From Acidobacteriota bacterium (lineage in GTDB: Bacteria > Acidobacteriota > Terriglobia > Terriglobales > SCQP01): DNA of 5,809 nt. The stretch lies in the NCBI GenBank assembly GCA_021823305.1, contig JAKAOE010000140.1, forward strand, positions 1-5,809, given 5' to 3'. The notes below the pieces were generated by a model. It did not search any database and was not told where the DNA came from. It was given only the letters and a program-made list of their open reading frames with translations. Positions 1-5,809 of the stretch are shown here, one piece after another. Every line of letters begins with the position of its first letter. Position 1 is the first letter of the stretch. A program made the position numbers and the translations under genes.

Positions 1-753
1 AACTGGCACGAGCGCCAGCTGACGGCCGGCGAGAAGCTGCGTGGTGCCGGGGCTGAGGCCGCCGCCGGTGCACGTGCCGCCGCGCCGTTTTTTGAGGCCG
101 TCCTCTCGATCCGCAGCGCCCTGCTGTTTTCCCATCCAGACATTCAGGTGATCGCGGTGACCAGCTCGGTGCCGGAAGAGGGGAAGAGCACGATTTCAAG
201 CCACCTTGCGGCTGCATTCGCCAACACCGGCAAGAGCGCGGTTCTGGTGGATGCCGACCTGCGGCGGCCGACTGCGCATCGCCGGTTGCAGTTGCGCAAC
301 CGTGTCGGCCTGTCCACGCTGCTGCAGGGCGGGACGCAACTGGACGCCGCCCTGCAGCCTCTGGTCGCCACGGGGAACCTGAGGGTGATCACCGCCGGGC
401 CCGCCGTGGCCGGGGCGGCCGAGCTGCTGCACGTGGGCCTCGACGATGTGGTGCAGGAATTGCGGAATCGCTTCGATTACGTGATCCTGGACTGCCCGCC
501 GTTGCTGGGGTTCGCGGAGGTGGGCATCGTGACCCGGGTAGCCGACGGCACGGTGCTGGTGGCCCACGGCGGCAAGACGGAACGGCCCCGTCTGGCGGCC
601 TCGCTGCGCCAGCTGCGCGCCTTCCAGGCGCGCGTCCTGGGCGTGGTCCTCAATCGCGTTTCCGCCTCCGTCAGCGCGTACTACAACTACTATGAGGGCT
701 ACGAGCACCGCTACTATCGCGATGCCGAGGAGGGCGAGGATGCAGGCAACTGA
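1..753 (+). CDS. BY-kinase (Wzc/CpsD-type tyrosine autokinase), C-terminal part; 5' end outside window
   Basis: This is the cytoplasmic kinase domain of a bacterial tyrosine kinase that controls polymerisation and export of exopolysaccharide. The frame is open from base 1, so 250 residues of a longer protein are visible. Seen directly: Walker A SSVPEEGKST at visible residues 55-64, Walker A' VLVDADLRRP at 81-90 (DxDxR form), Walker B VILDCPP at 161-167, and a C-terminal tyrosine cluster YYNYYEGYEHRYY at 227-239 with seven tyrosines, followed by an acidic tail. These define the BY-kinase family, in which the tail is phosphorylated in trans by neighbouring subunits. Residues 30-44 match the helix that precedes the P-loop in this family. 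A membrane-anchored Wzz-like N-terminal domain may lie upstream, or the kinase may be a stand-alone CpsD type; the window cannot decide. A GTG at 148 is internal. The 3' end overlaps the export gene by 14 nt. Confidence 0.93.
   Translation, partial: NWHERQLTAGEKLRGAGAEAAAGARAAAPFFEAVLSIRSALLFSHPDIQVIAVTSSVPEEGKSTISSHLAAAFANTGKSAVLVDADLRRPTAHRRLQLRNRVGLSTLLQGGTQLDAALQPLVATGNLRVITAGPAVAGAAELLHVGLDDVVQELRNRFDYVILDCPPLLGFAEVGIVTRVADGTVLVAHGGKTERPRLAASLRQLRAFQARVLGVVLNRVSASVSAYYNYYEGYEHRYYRDAEEGEDAGN
727..734 (+). promoter_or_regulatory. Ribosome binding site of the export gene, inside the kinase gene
   Basis: GAGGAGGG lies 5 nt before the ATG at 740 and is a near-perfect Shine-Dalgarno sequence. 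It sits within the codons for the acidic tail of the kinase. It decides the start of the export gene at 740 over the upstream in-frame ATG at 692, and suggests coupled translation of the two genes. Confidence 0.8.
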
Positions 754-1759
754 CGTGGGGCGTGCCCGTGTCCATATCGCGGCCGCGCTGCTGCTCGCCG
801 CTGGGATGGCGGCCGCACAGACCGTCCCGGCGCAGCAGATCGGCCAGGCGCAACCGCAAGTCCAAGCCCCCGCGGTGCCCGTGCCCGGCAGTATGCAGCC
901 CGACTTGGTGTCGCCCGTCGCTCCCGACAGCTACATCATCGGTGTCCAGGATCTGCTGTCCGTGTTTGTCTACCAGATGCCCGAGTTCACTCGGGAAGTC
1001 CGCGTGGACGCGGGGGGCGACATCACGCTGCCCTATCTCCACCATGGTATTCCGGCCTCCGGGCGGACGGCGCCCGAGGTGGCCGCTGCTCTGAGCCGGG
1101 AGCTGGTCGGCGAGGGCTTGGCCGAGCATCCCCTCGCGCAGGTGATGGTTTCCGCGGTGGACAGCAAGCCGATCATCGTGGCCGGCCAAGTCCACACCCC
1201 TGCGACGCTGCAGGCGGTGCGCCCCATGACCTTGCTCGAGGTGCTGACTCGCTGCGGGGGTCTCGCGCCGGACGCCGGCGATTCGGTGACGGTCACGCGG
1301 ATTGAGGCGGGCAGGCCGCAACCTCCCCAAACCTTCGATCTTGTGGCGCTCGTGCGAACTCACACTCCGGCCGACAATCCCCTCTTGACCGGCAATGACT
1401 GGGTCACGGTCTCGCGCGCCAAGCTGGTCTATGTGGTAGGGGATTTGCAGAAGCCGGGCGCATTTCCCCTGCGCACCGGGGAGTCCATCACGGTCCTGCG
1501 CGCGGTCGCGCTGGCGCAGGGCTTGGGCAACGATCCCGACGAAAAGGCGGTCACCATCTTCCGGCCGCTGCCCGACGGTAAGCGCGTGGAGATCCCGGTC
1601 CGCCTCGACCAGATGTTGCACCACGGCGCCGCCGACGTCGGATTGCATGCGGACGACGTTTTGTACGTCCCGCAAAACGGCAAGAAGGAGCTGCTGCGGG
1701 CGGCGCTCCAGGATGTGGGCCAGGCGCTGGTTTTGGGCGTCGGGTACGGGATCCACTAA
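740..1759 (+). CDS. Polysaccharide export protein, OPX/Wza family (Poly_export + two SLBB domains)
   Basis: This is a 339-residue periplasmic/outer-membrane protein expected to form the exit channel for the polymer and to work with the upstream kinase. Residues 1-26 look like a signal peptide: Arg/His-containing start, hydrophobic core IAAALLLAAGMAAA, and likely cleavage after AAA before Gln27. A Pro/Gln/Val-rich linker covers about 27-61. The Poly_export domain spans about 62-141, beginning PDSYIIGVQDLLSVFVY. A first SLBB domain starts at about 144 (KPIIVAGQVHTP) and a second at about 229 (LVYVVGDLQKPGAF), ending near DDVLYVPQNG at 305-314. The last 23 residues could form the C-terminal helix that OPX proteins use to cross the outer membrane. 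There is no lipobox cysteine, unlike E. coli Wza, so lipidation is not expected. The start at 740 is chosen for its strong RBS and for placing the signal peptide at the N-terminus. Confidence 0.93.
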   Translation: MQATDVGRARVHIAAALLLAAGMAAAQTVPAQQIGQAQPQVQAPAVPVPGSMQPDLVSPVAPDSYIIGVQDLLSVFVYQMPEFTREVRVDAGGDITLPYLHHGIPASGRTAPEVAAALSRELVGEGLAEHPLAQVMVSAVDSKPIIVAGQVHTPATLQAVRPMTLLEVLTRCGGLAPDAGDSVTVTRIEAGRPQPPQTFDLVALVRTHTPADNPLLTGNDWVTVSRAKLVYVVGDLQKPGAFPLRTGESITVLRAVALAQGLGNDPDEKAVTIFRPLPDGKRVEIPVRLDQMLHHGAADVGLHADDVLYVPQNGKKELLRAALQDVGQALVLGVGYGIH

Positions 1760-1782
1760 CCACAGCCGGCTCCGCGTTCATT

Positions 1783-3144
1783 ATGAAACTGGCCGTCATT
1801 GGCTTGGATTGTGCCGCCCCGGCATTGGTCTTCGACCGGTACCGTGGCGAGTTGCCGAATCTGGAGCGGTTGATGCGGCAGGGCAGTTGGGCGCTAATGC
1901 GCAGTTCGCATCCGCCGATCACTGTGCCCGCCTGGACCTGCATGCTCTCCGGGTGCGACGCCGGCCAGCTCGGCATCTACGGGTTCCGCAATCGCCGCAG
2001 CTACGATTACGGGGCATACGCGATCGTCGACTCGCGCACGATTCAGCAGGACCGAATTTGGGACGTGCTCTCGCGCGCCGGTCTCCAATCCATCGTCATC
2101 GGCGTGCCGCCCACTTACCCGGTGCGGCCGCTCAACGGCGCGATGATCTCATGCTTCCTGACGCCCTCCGCCAACAGCCCCTACGCCTTCCCCCCCGAAC
2201 TGAAGGCCGAGGCGGAAGCGGTAACCGGGGGCTATGTGTTCGACGCCGAGGGGTTCCGCACCGACGACAAAGCCGCGCTGCTGGAGCGGATCTACCAAAA
2301 AACGGGCAAGAACTTCACCCTGGCGCGCCACTTGGCGCGCACCCGGCCTTGGGATTTCTTCATGATGGTGGAAATGGGCGTGGATCGCATCCACCACGGA
2401 TTCTGGAGCTTCATTGACCCTGGCCACCGCAAGTACCGGCCCGGCAATCCGTTTGAGGATGCGGTGCGCAAGTATTACCAGTACGTGGACAGGGAAATAG
2501 GGATGCTCCTCGACCAGTTTCCCGCGGACACCGAGGTGGTTGTGGTCTCCGATCACGGCGCCAAGCGTATCGACGGCGGTGTCTGCATCAACGAGTGGCT
2601 GATACAAAACGGCTATTTGGCACTCAAGGAAACTCCGGCGCAACCCGTTCCCATCGACCGAGTGGCGATCGATTGGACGCGCACGCGGGCCTGGGGCGAC
2701 GGCGGCTACTATGGCCGTCTGTTCTTGAACGTGCGCGGGCGCGAACCCCAGGGCGTGGTCGAGCCGGCCGCGGTGGACGGACTTCTGGAGGAACTGCGCC
2801 AAGGCTTGGAGGCGACCCGGCCGGGAACGAAGGCTTACCGCCCTGGCGAGCTCTACCCGCGGCCCGGCGGCTACCCTCCCGATCTGATCGTCTATTTCGG
2901 CGACTTGCACTGGCGCTCGGTCGGCAGCGTCGGGAGTGGCTCGATTTATTCGCTGGAGAACGACACCGGCCCGGATGAGGCCAATCACGACTGGAACGGG
3001 ATCTTCATCAACGGCGCCCCGCGTGACCGCGTCGGCGGCGACTGTGGCACCGTGGCGATCTACGACATCGGCCCGACTCTGCTTGCGCGCTTTGGCCTGC
3101 GCTTTGACGGCGATGGCCGCGTCGGCCAGGTCCGGGGCTGGTAG
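1783..3144 (+). CDS. Alkaline phosphatase superfamily protein, type I phosphodiesterase/nucleotide pyrophosphatase-like
   Basis: This is a 453-residue two-metal phosphoesterase. By comparison with the NPP family, all seven active-site residues appear present: Asp9 (in VIGLDCAAP), nucleophile Thr47 (in [14 protein letters not shown]), Asp201 and His205 (in [12 protein letters not shown]), Asp257-His258 (in [10 protein letters not shown]) and His402 (in ANHDWNG). The residue pattern and order are seen; their roles are inferred from the family. After SDHG comes [13 protein letters not shown], a stretch shared by homologues I recall from polysaccharide gene clusters. The N-terminus begins directly with the first beta strand, MKLAVIGLD, with no signal peptide or membrane segment, so a cytoplasmic location is predicted. 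The substrate is unknown: phosphodiester, pyrophosphate or phosphomonoester cleavage of a nucleotide-sugar, lipid-linked sugar or phosphoglycan are all possible. It lies 23 nt after the export gene and 14 nt before gmd. No clear Shine-Dalgarno precedes it; the start is chosen from the conserved N-terminal strand. Confidence 0.9.
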   Translation: MKLAVIGLDCAAPALVFDRYRGELPNLERLMRQGSWALMRSSHPPITVPAWTCMLSGCDAGQLGIYGFRNRRSYDYGAYAIVDSRTIQQDRIWDVLSRAGLQSIVIGVPPTYPVRPLNGAMISCFLTPSANSPYAFPPELKAEAEAVTGGYVFDAEGFRTDDKAALLERIYQKTGKNFTLARHLARTRPWDFFMMVEMGVDRIHHGFWSFIDPGHRKYRPGNPFEDAVRKYYQYVDREIGMLLDQFPADTEVVVVSDHGAKRIDGGVCINEWLIQNGYLALKETPAQPVPIDRVAIDWTRTRAWGDGGYYGRLFLNVRGREPQGVVEPAAVDGLLEELRQGLEATRPGTKAYRPGELYPRPGGYPPDLIVYFGDLHWRSVGSVGSGSIYSLENDTGPDEANHDWNGIFINGAPRDRVGGDCGTVAIYDIGPTLLARFGLRFDGDGRVGQVRGW

Positions 3145-3148
3145 GAGA
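3143..3148 (+). promoter_or_regulatory. Ribosome binding site of gmd, overlapping the phosphodiesterase stop codon
   Basis: AGGAGA begins within the TAG stop codon of the phosphodiesterase gene (3142-3144) and ends 10 nt before the gmd ATG at 3159. The spacing is slightly long but workable. The overlap suggests translational coupling. Confidence 0.6.
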
Positions 3149-3158
3149 ACTGAAGCTC

Positions 3159-4178
3159 ATGCCGCGACGCACCGCGCTCATCACCGGCGTAACCGGGCAG
3201 GACGGCTCGTACCTGGCGGAGTTGCTTTTGGCGAAGGACTATCGCGTCTTCGGCGTGGTCCGCCAGTCGAGCGTCTTCAATACCGGTCGGATCGACCATC
3301 TGTTCGAGAAGGTCGACAGCTCGCGCTTCGATTACGTGCGCGGGGACCTGACGGACGGCAGTTCCCTCGGCCGCCTGCTGCGCCTCATCAAGCCCGATGA
3401 GATCTACCATCTCGGCGCCCAGAGCCACGTCCAGGTCAGCTTCGAGATTCCCGAATACACCGCGGATGCCGACGGCCTGGGCTTGGTGCGGCTGCTGGAA
3501 GGCGTGCGCGAGCTCGACTTGCGGCCCCGCATCTACAACGCCTGCAGCAGCGAGATGTTCGGCAGCGCGCCCCCGCCGCAGGATGAGACCTCGCCCCTGC
3601 AGCCGTGCAGCCCGTATGCCGCGGCGAAGGTCTTCGCCTACCATCTGGCGCGCGTCTACCGCTCTGGCTATGGGACGTGGATTGCCAATGGCATCCTGTT
3701 CAACCACGAGTCGCCGCGCCGCGGCGAGCGCTTCGTCACCCGCAAGATTACCCGTGCGGCCGCCCGAATCAAGCTCGGCCTGCAGGACGAGCTCGTTCTC
3801 GGCAATTTGAGCGCGCTCCGCGATTGGGGCTATGCGCCCGAATACGTCGACGCGATGTGGCGCATGCTGCAGGCGTCCGAACCCGGCGACTTCGTGATTG
3901 CCACTGGCGAAAGCCATTCCGTCCAGGAGTTTGTCGAGGCCACGTTTGCCCTCGCCGGCTTGGACTGGCGCCGCTACGTGCGCACCGATCCCGCCTATCT
4001 GCGCCCGGTCGAGGTGGACGCGCTGCGGGGGGACGCCTCGCTCGCGCGGCGCGTGCTGGGCTGGCAGCCGTGCGTGAACTTCCCCGAGCTGGTCCGCATC
4101 ATGTGGGAGGCCGATCTGCAGCGCGAGCGGATTTTGCTCGAGGGCACCGCCGCGCACGCCGCGGCCGCCGTGCCGTAA
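3159..4178 (+). CDS. gmd: GDP-mannose 4,6-dehydratase
   Basis: This is a 339-residue cytoplasmic enzyme of the extended SDR family. It converts GDP-D-mannose to GDP-4-keto-6-deoxy-D-mannose, the precursor of GDP-fucose, GDP-D-rhamnose and GDP-perosamine. Seen directly: cofactor-binding GVTGQDG at residues 10-16, ACSSEMFG at 128-135 carrying catalytic Glu132, SPYAAAK at 151-157 with Tyr153 and Lys157, the Gmd hallmark [15 protein letters not shown] from 182, then [15 protein letters not shown] and [13 protein letters not shown]. From memory, the wording resembles the Pseudomonas aeruginosa A-band type more than the E. coli colanic-acid type. The usual TSE triplet reads SSE at 130-132, a conservative Thr-to-Ser change. 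The final dozen residues are an Ala-rich tail. No fcl, rmd or per partner is visible, so the final sugar cannot be named. The gene closes the visible operon and faces the beta-helix gene tail to tail, 18 bp away. Confidence 0.95.
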   Translation: MPRRTALITGVTGQDGSYLAELLLAKDYRVFGVVRQSSVFNTGRIDHLFEKVDSSRFDYVRGDLTDGSSLGRLLRLIKPDEIYHLGAQSHVQVSFEIPEYTADADGLGLVRLLEGVRELDLRPRIYNACSSEMFGSAPPPQDETSPLQPCSPYAAAKVFAYHLARVYRSGYGTWIANGILFNHESPRRGERFVTRKITRAAARIKLGLQDELVLGNLSALRDWGYAPEYVDAMWRMLQASEPGDFVIATGESHSVQEFVEATFALAGLDWRRYVRTDPAYLRPVEVDALRGDASLARRVLGWQPCVNFPELVRIMWEADLQRERILLEGTAAHAAAAVP

Positions 4179-4196
4179 GCGCCTGTGCGTCCGCCG

Positions 4197-5809
4197 CTAC
4201 TGCATGCGGTACTGCACCTCCACGTTGAGACTGGCCGGCGGTGTGGTGCAGCCGCTGGCCGGGGTGGCGACCGACAGTGCCACGGGCACGCCGGCGGCGA
4301 AGTTTAACTGCAGGGCGCCGCTGTCATTGCTCGCGCCGGCGACGGCCAGGCTGCTGGATTGGCTGCCGCCGGTGATTTGGAGTACGCCGTTTTGCGCGCA
4401 CCCGCCCGGCGCGGTCATCGCCAGTACCTGGATGCGCGTAATCGTGATGGCCTGATCCGGTGTCCAGACCGCGGCCGTGCCGCTCGTGCCCAGCGCGGGA
4501 ACGAAGGCGCTGAAGAGCATCCGAGGAGAGGCGCTGAATGCGGCGTCACCGCTCAGGCTGAGAGCGCCGGCGGCCAGCGTGCCCCAGAACCTCGGACTGA
4601 GCCCGCGTCCTTCGGCAAAGCCCCAGTCGAGCGGAGCGCCGGCGACTTGGGTCGCGCCGGTGAATCCGGAGAAATCGAACCCATGGGCTTCATAGTCGTG
4701 GACCGCGGTCAACCGAACGGCAGTGGTGCCCGCGCTTCCTTCGATGTCGCTGCCGAGCTGCAGCACGCTGTCCACGGTATTGAAATCGAACCCCGGACTG
4801 AAGCTCGTCTCCCAGGTCGCGTTGATGAAGGTCACGTTGCCGGCGTCGAAGACGCTGTATCCCTCGGCGTCGGTGTCCTCCACCTCAGTGGTGGTCAGCC
4901 CGTCCGGAACGCTGGGGTCGCCCTCCAAACGGATGCGGCCATGGAAGTCGATGGCGCGCGCATCCACGATCCGGTCATGCTCGGCCCCATAGGCGCCGGC
5001 GCCGCCGCCGGTGGCCACCAGGATGCCGAATTCGCCGCTCGCCAGGCCTTCCCATCCCACATCCCGCAGCTCCGAATGGATGAAGCCCTCAGCCTGAAAG
5101 GCGATCCGGGCCTTTTGCGCGGTGCCGCCCGCAGCCGCTTGGCTGGCGCACGCCGTGCAAACGATGGCGAAGGTCGAACCGGTCAGGCCGGCGGAGAGGA
5201 CTTTGTAATAGCCGTCGTCGCCGGACGTTCCGCTCAGTTCGACCTCATCGGTGTAGCCAAGGCCGTCGGAGCCGCTCACCGTAACCGTGCAGACGCCGCC
5301 GCCGCAATTGATCGCTTGCACCGGGCTGGCGGCCGGGCGCGGTTCGGCGCTCATATCCACGTCAATGCCCTGGACCAGGCAGCTTTCGCAATCCGCGTTC
5401 GCCGTGCCATTCCAGTACCCCAGTTGCACGGCCGCGCTCGAGTTGCCGCTCGGCCTGAGCACGGTGCCGGCGGCTTGCGCCCACAGGGTTGTGTTCGTCC
5501 CGAGCAGCCGCGACCCCGCGCCGGTCAGCCGGATCAGCGGGGAGGGCCCGCTCAGCGTCAGGGTGGCCGCGAGCAGCAGCGTAACCGGTCTGCCGTTGTC
5601 GGTGATCGTGGCCGAAGTTGTCTGCGCGCCCGCCAGGCCGCGCGCGTCGCAAACCGGCGAGGGCCATCCCGCGGCTTGCGCGGCGTCGATGCAGGCCTGA
5701 ATTCGGGCGCCTGCGTCGGCGCCGGGCATTTGCGCGGCGAAGATCGTACTGCCGAGCGACTGGGGATCGGCCGCGCCCCCGTTCAAGGCGCCGGCCAGCG
5801 TGCCGCTGA
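4197..5809 (-). CDS. Probable secreted pectate-lyase-like beta-helix protein, N-terminus outside window
   Basis: The frame runs from the right edge to a TAG at 4197-4199. A TTG at 5784-5786 is the only start-like codon near the edge, but the frame continues upstream (SGTLAGAL), so the real start and any signal peptide lie beyond the window. Residue numbers here count from that TTG (529 residues). Residues 22-54 (GADAGARIQACIDAAQ...CDARGLAGAQ) resemble the N-terminal cap of pectate-lyase-3-like right-handed beta-helix proteins. Short Val/Ile/Asp/Asn-rich strands consistent with helix rungs occupy about 68-150 and 230-375. Between them, about 155-230 resembles a small inserted beta module. A distinct C-terminal module runs from about 437 and ends VEVQYRMQ. 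Ten cysteines fall in five plausible pairs (32/46, 133/136, 161/166, 210/213, 463/513), suiting an exported protein. No catalytic residues can be assigned, so lyase, hydrolase, epimerase or purely binding roles remain open. Its position beside an export operon suggests action on the polymer. Confidence 0.75.
   Translation of the reverse strand, partial: SGTLAGALNGGAADPQSLGSTIFAAQMPGADAGARIQACIDAAQAAGWPSPVCDARGLAGAQTTSATITDNGRPVTLLLAATLTLSGPSPLIRLTGAGSRLLGTNTTLWAQAAGTVLRPSGNSSAAVQLGYWNGTANADCESCLVQGIDVDMSAEPRPAASPVQAINCGGGVCTVTVSGSDGLGYTDEVELSGTSGDDGYYKVLSAGLTGSTFAIVCTACASQAAAGGTAQKARIAFQAEGFIHSELRDVGWEGLASGEFGILVATGGGAGAYGAEHDRIVDARAIDFHGRIRLEGDPSVPDGLTTTEVEDTDAEGYSVFDAGNVTFINATWETSFSPGFDFNTVDSVLQLGSDIEGSAGTTAVRLTAVHDYEAHGFDFSGFTGATQVAGAPLDWGFAEGRGLSPRFWGTLAAGALSLSGDAAFSASPRMLFSAFVPALGTSGTAAVWTPDQAITITRIQVLAMTAPGGCAQNGVLQITGGSQSSSLAVAGASNDSGALQLNFAAGVPVALSVATPASGCTTPPASLNVEVQYRMQ

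Noticed and set aside
692..739. Upstream in-frame ATG at 692 for the export gene
   Set aside because: It would add 16 residues before the signal peptide and overlap the kinase gene by 62 nt; ATG 740 has a strong RBS at 5 nt.
148..753. GTG at 148 as the start of a short kinase
   Set aside because: The frame is open to base 1 and the upstream residues (FFEAV..IRSALLFS) match the conserved helix before the P-loop; GTG codes for Val inside the first core strand.
671..1756. 361-codon antisense open frame
   Set aside because: It mirrors the export gene; the translation is Arg/His/Gln-rich with no recognisable domain, as expected of a shadow frame in GC-rich DNA.
1647..2417. 256-codon + strand frame spanning the export/phosphodiesterase junction
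   Set aside because: It is Arg-rich and out of frame with two well-supported genes; no motif is seen.
2149..2988. 279-codon antisense open frame opposite the phosphodiesterase
   Set aside because: It has no domain or convincing RBS, and the sense strand encodes a clear enzyme.
3060..4157. 365-codon antisense open frame opposite gmd
   Set aside because: It is a GC-rich shadow of gmd with no recognisable family features.
4194..4209. Possible terminator hairpin CCGC / GCGG between the convergent genes
   Set aside because: The stem is only 4 bp with an 8-nt loop and no T-tract on either strand.
4198..4216. Direct repeat TACTGCA twice, 12 bp apart
   Set aside because: It is seven bases at a gene end with no other repeat structure; likely chance.
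5784..5786. TTG as the true start of the beta-helix protein
   Set aside because: The frame continues to the window edge and a secreted protein should have a signal peptide, which is absent after this TTG.
1..5809. Search for tRNA, CRISPR, insertion sequence, integrase or toxin-antitoxin genes
   Set aside because: No such structure was seen; the window is filled by the five genes described.

Overview
The window is GC-rich (about two-thirds G+C by eye), densely coding bacterial DNA. It carries part of an exopolysaccharide or capsule locus of the Wzy/Wzx-type export class. The family mix points to a Gram-negative or diderm bacterium: a BY-kinase, an outer-membrane polysaccharide export (OPX) protein, an AlkP-superfamily phosphodiesterase of the type found in polysaccharide loci, a Gmd, and a secreted beta-helix protein with a distinctive C-terminal module. 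From memory, Acidobacteriota fit best, but this is inference and no marker gene is present.

Left part (1-4178, + strand): four genes lie head to tail with spacings of -14, +23 and +14 nt, so they are almost certainly one transcription unit. They are (1) the C-terminal kinase domain of a polysaccharide co-polymerase/BY-kinase, cut by the left edge; (2) an OPX-family export protein with a signal peptide; (3) a 453-residue alkaline phosphatase/NPP-type enzyme with a complete set of predicted metal ligands and nucleophile but no signal peptide; and (4) GDP-mannose 4,6-dehydratase (gmd). Together they describe export control by tyrosine phosphorylation, the export channel, a phosphoester-cleaving enzyme of unknown substrate, and supply of GDP-4-keto-6-deoxymannose for a 6-deoxyhexose in the polymer.

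Right part (4197-5809, - strand): a large Ala/Gly/Ser/Thr-rich protein of the pectate-lyase-like beta-helix type converges on gmd with only 18 bp between the stop codons. Its reading frame stays open to the right edge, so its true N-terminus, probably with a signal peptide, lies outside the window. It appears to contain a small beta-barrel-like insertion, a separate C-terminal beta module and ten cysteines in five closely spaced or domain-matched pairs. These suggest an exported, disulfide-stabilised carbohydrate-binding or carbohydrate-cleaving protein.

I saw no RNA gene, CRISPR array, insertion sequence, integrase or convincing terminator. No stretch over 25 bp lacks a gene. Nothing here is a clearly new system. 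The points most worth following are the apparently cytoplasmic phosphodiesterase inside the export operon and the mosaic beta-helix protein beside it.
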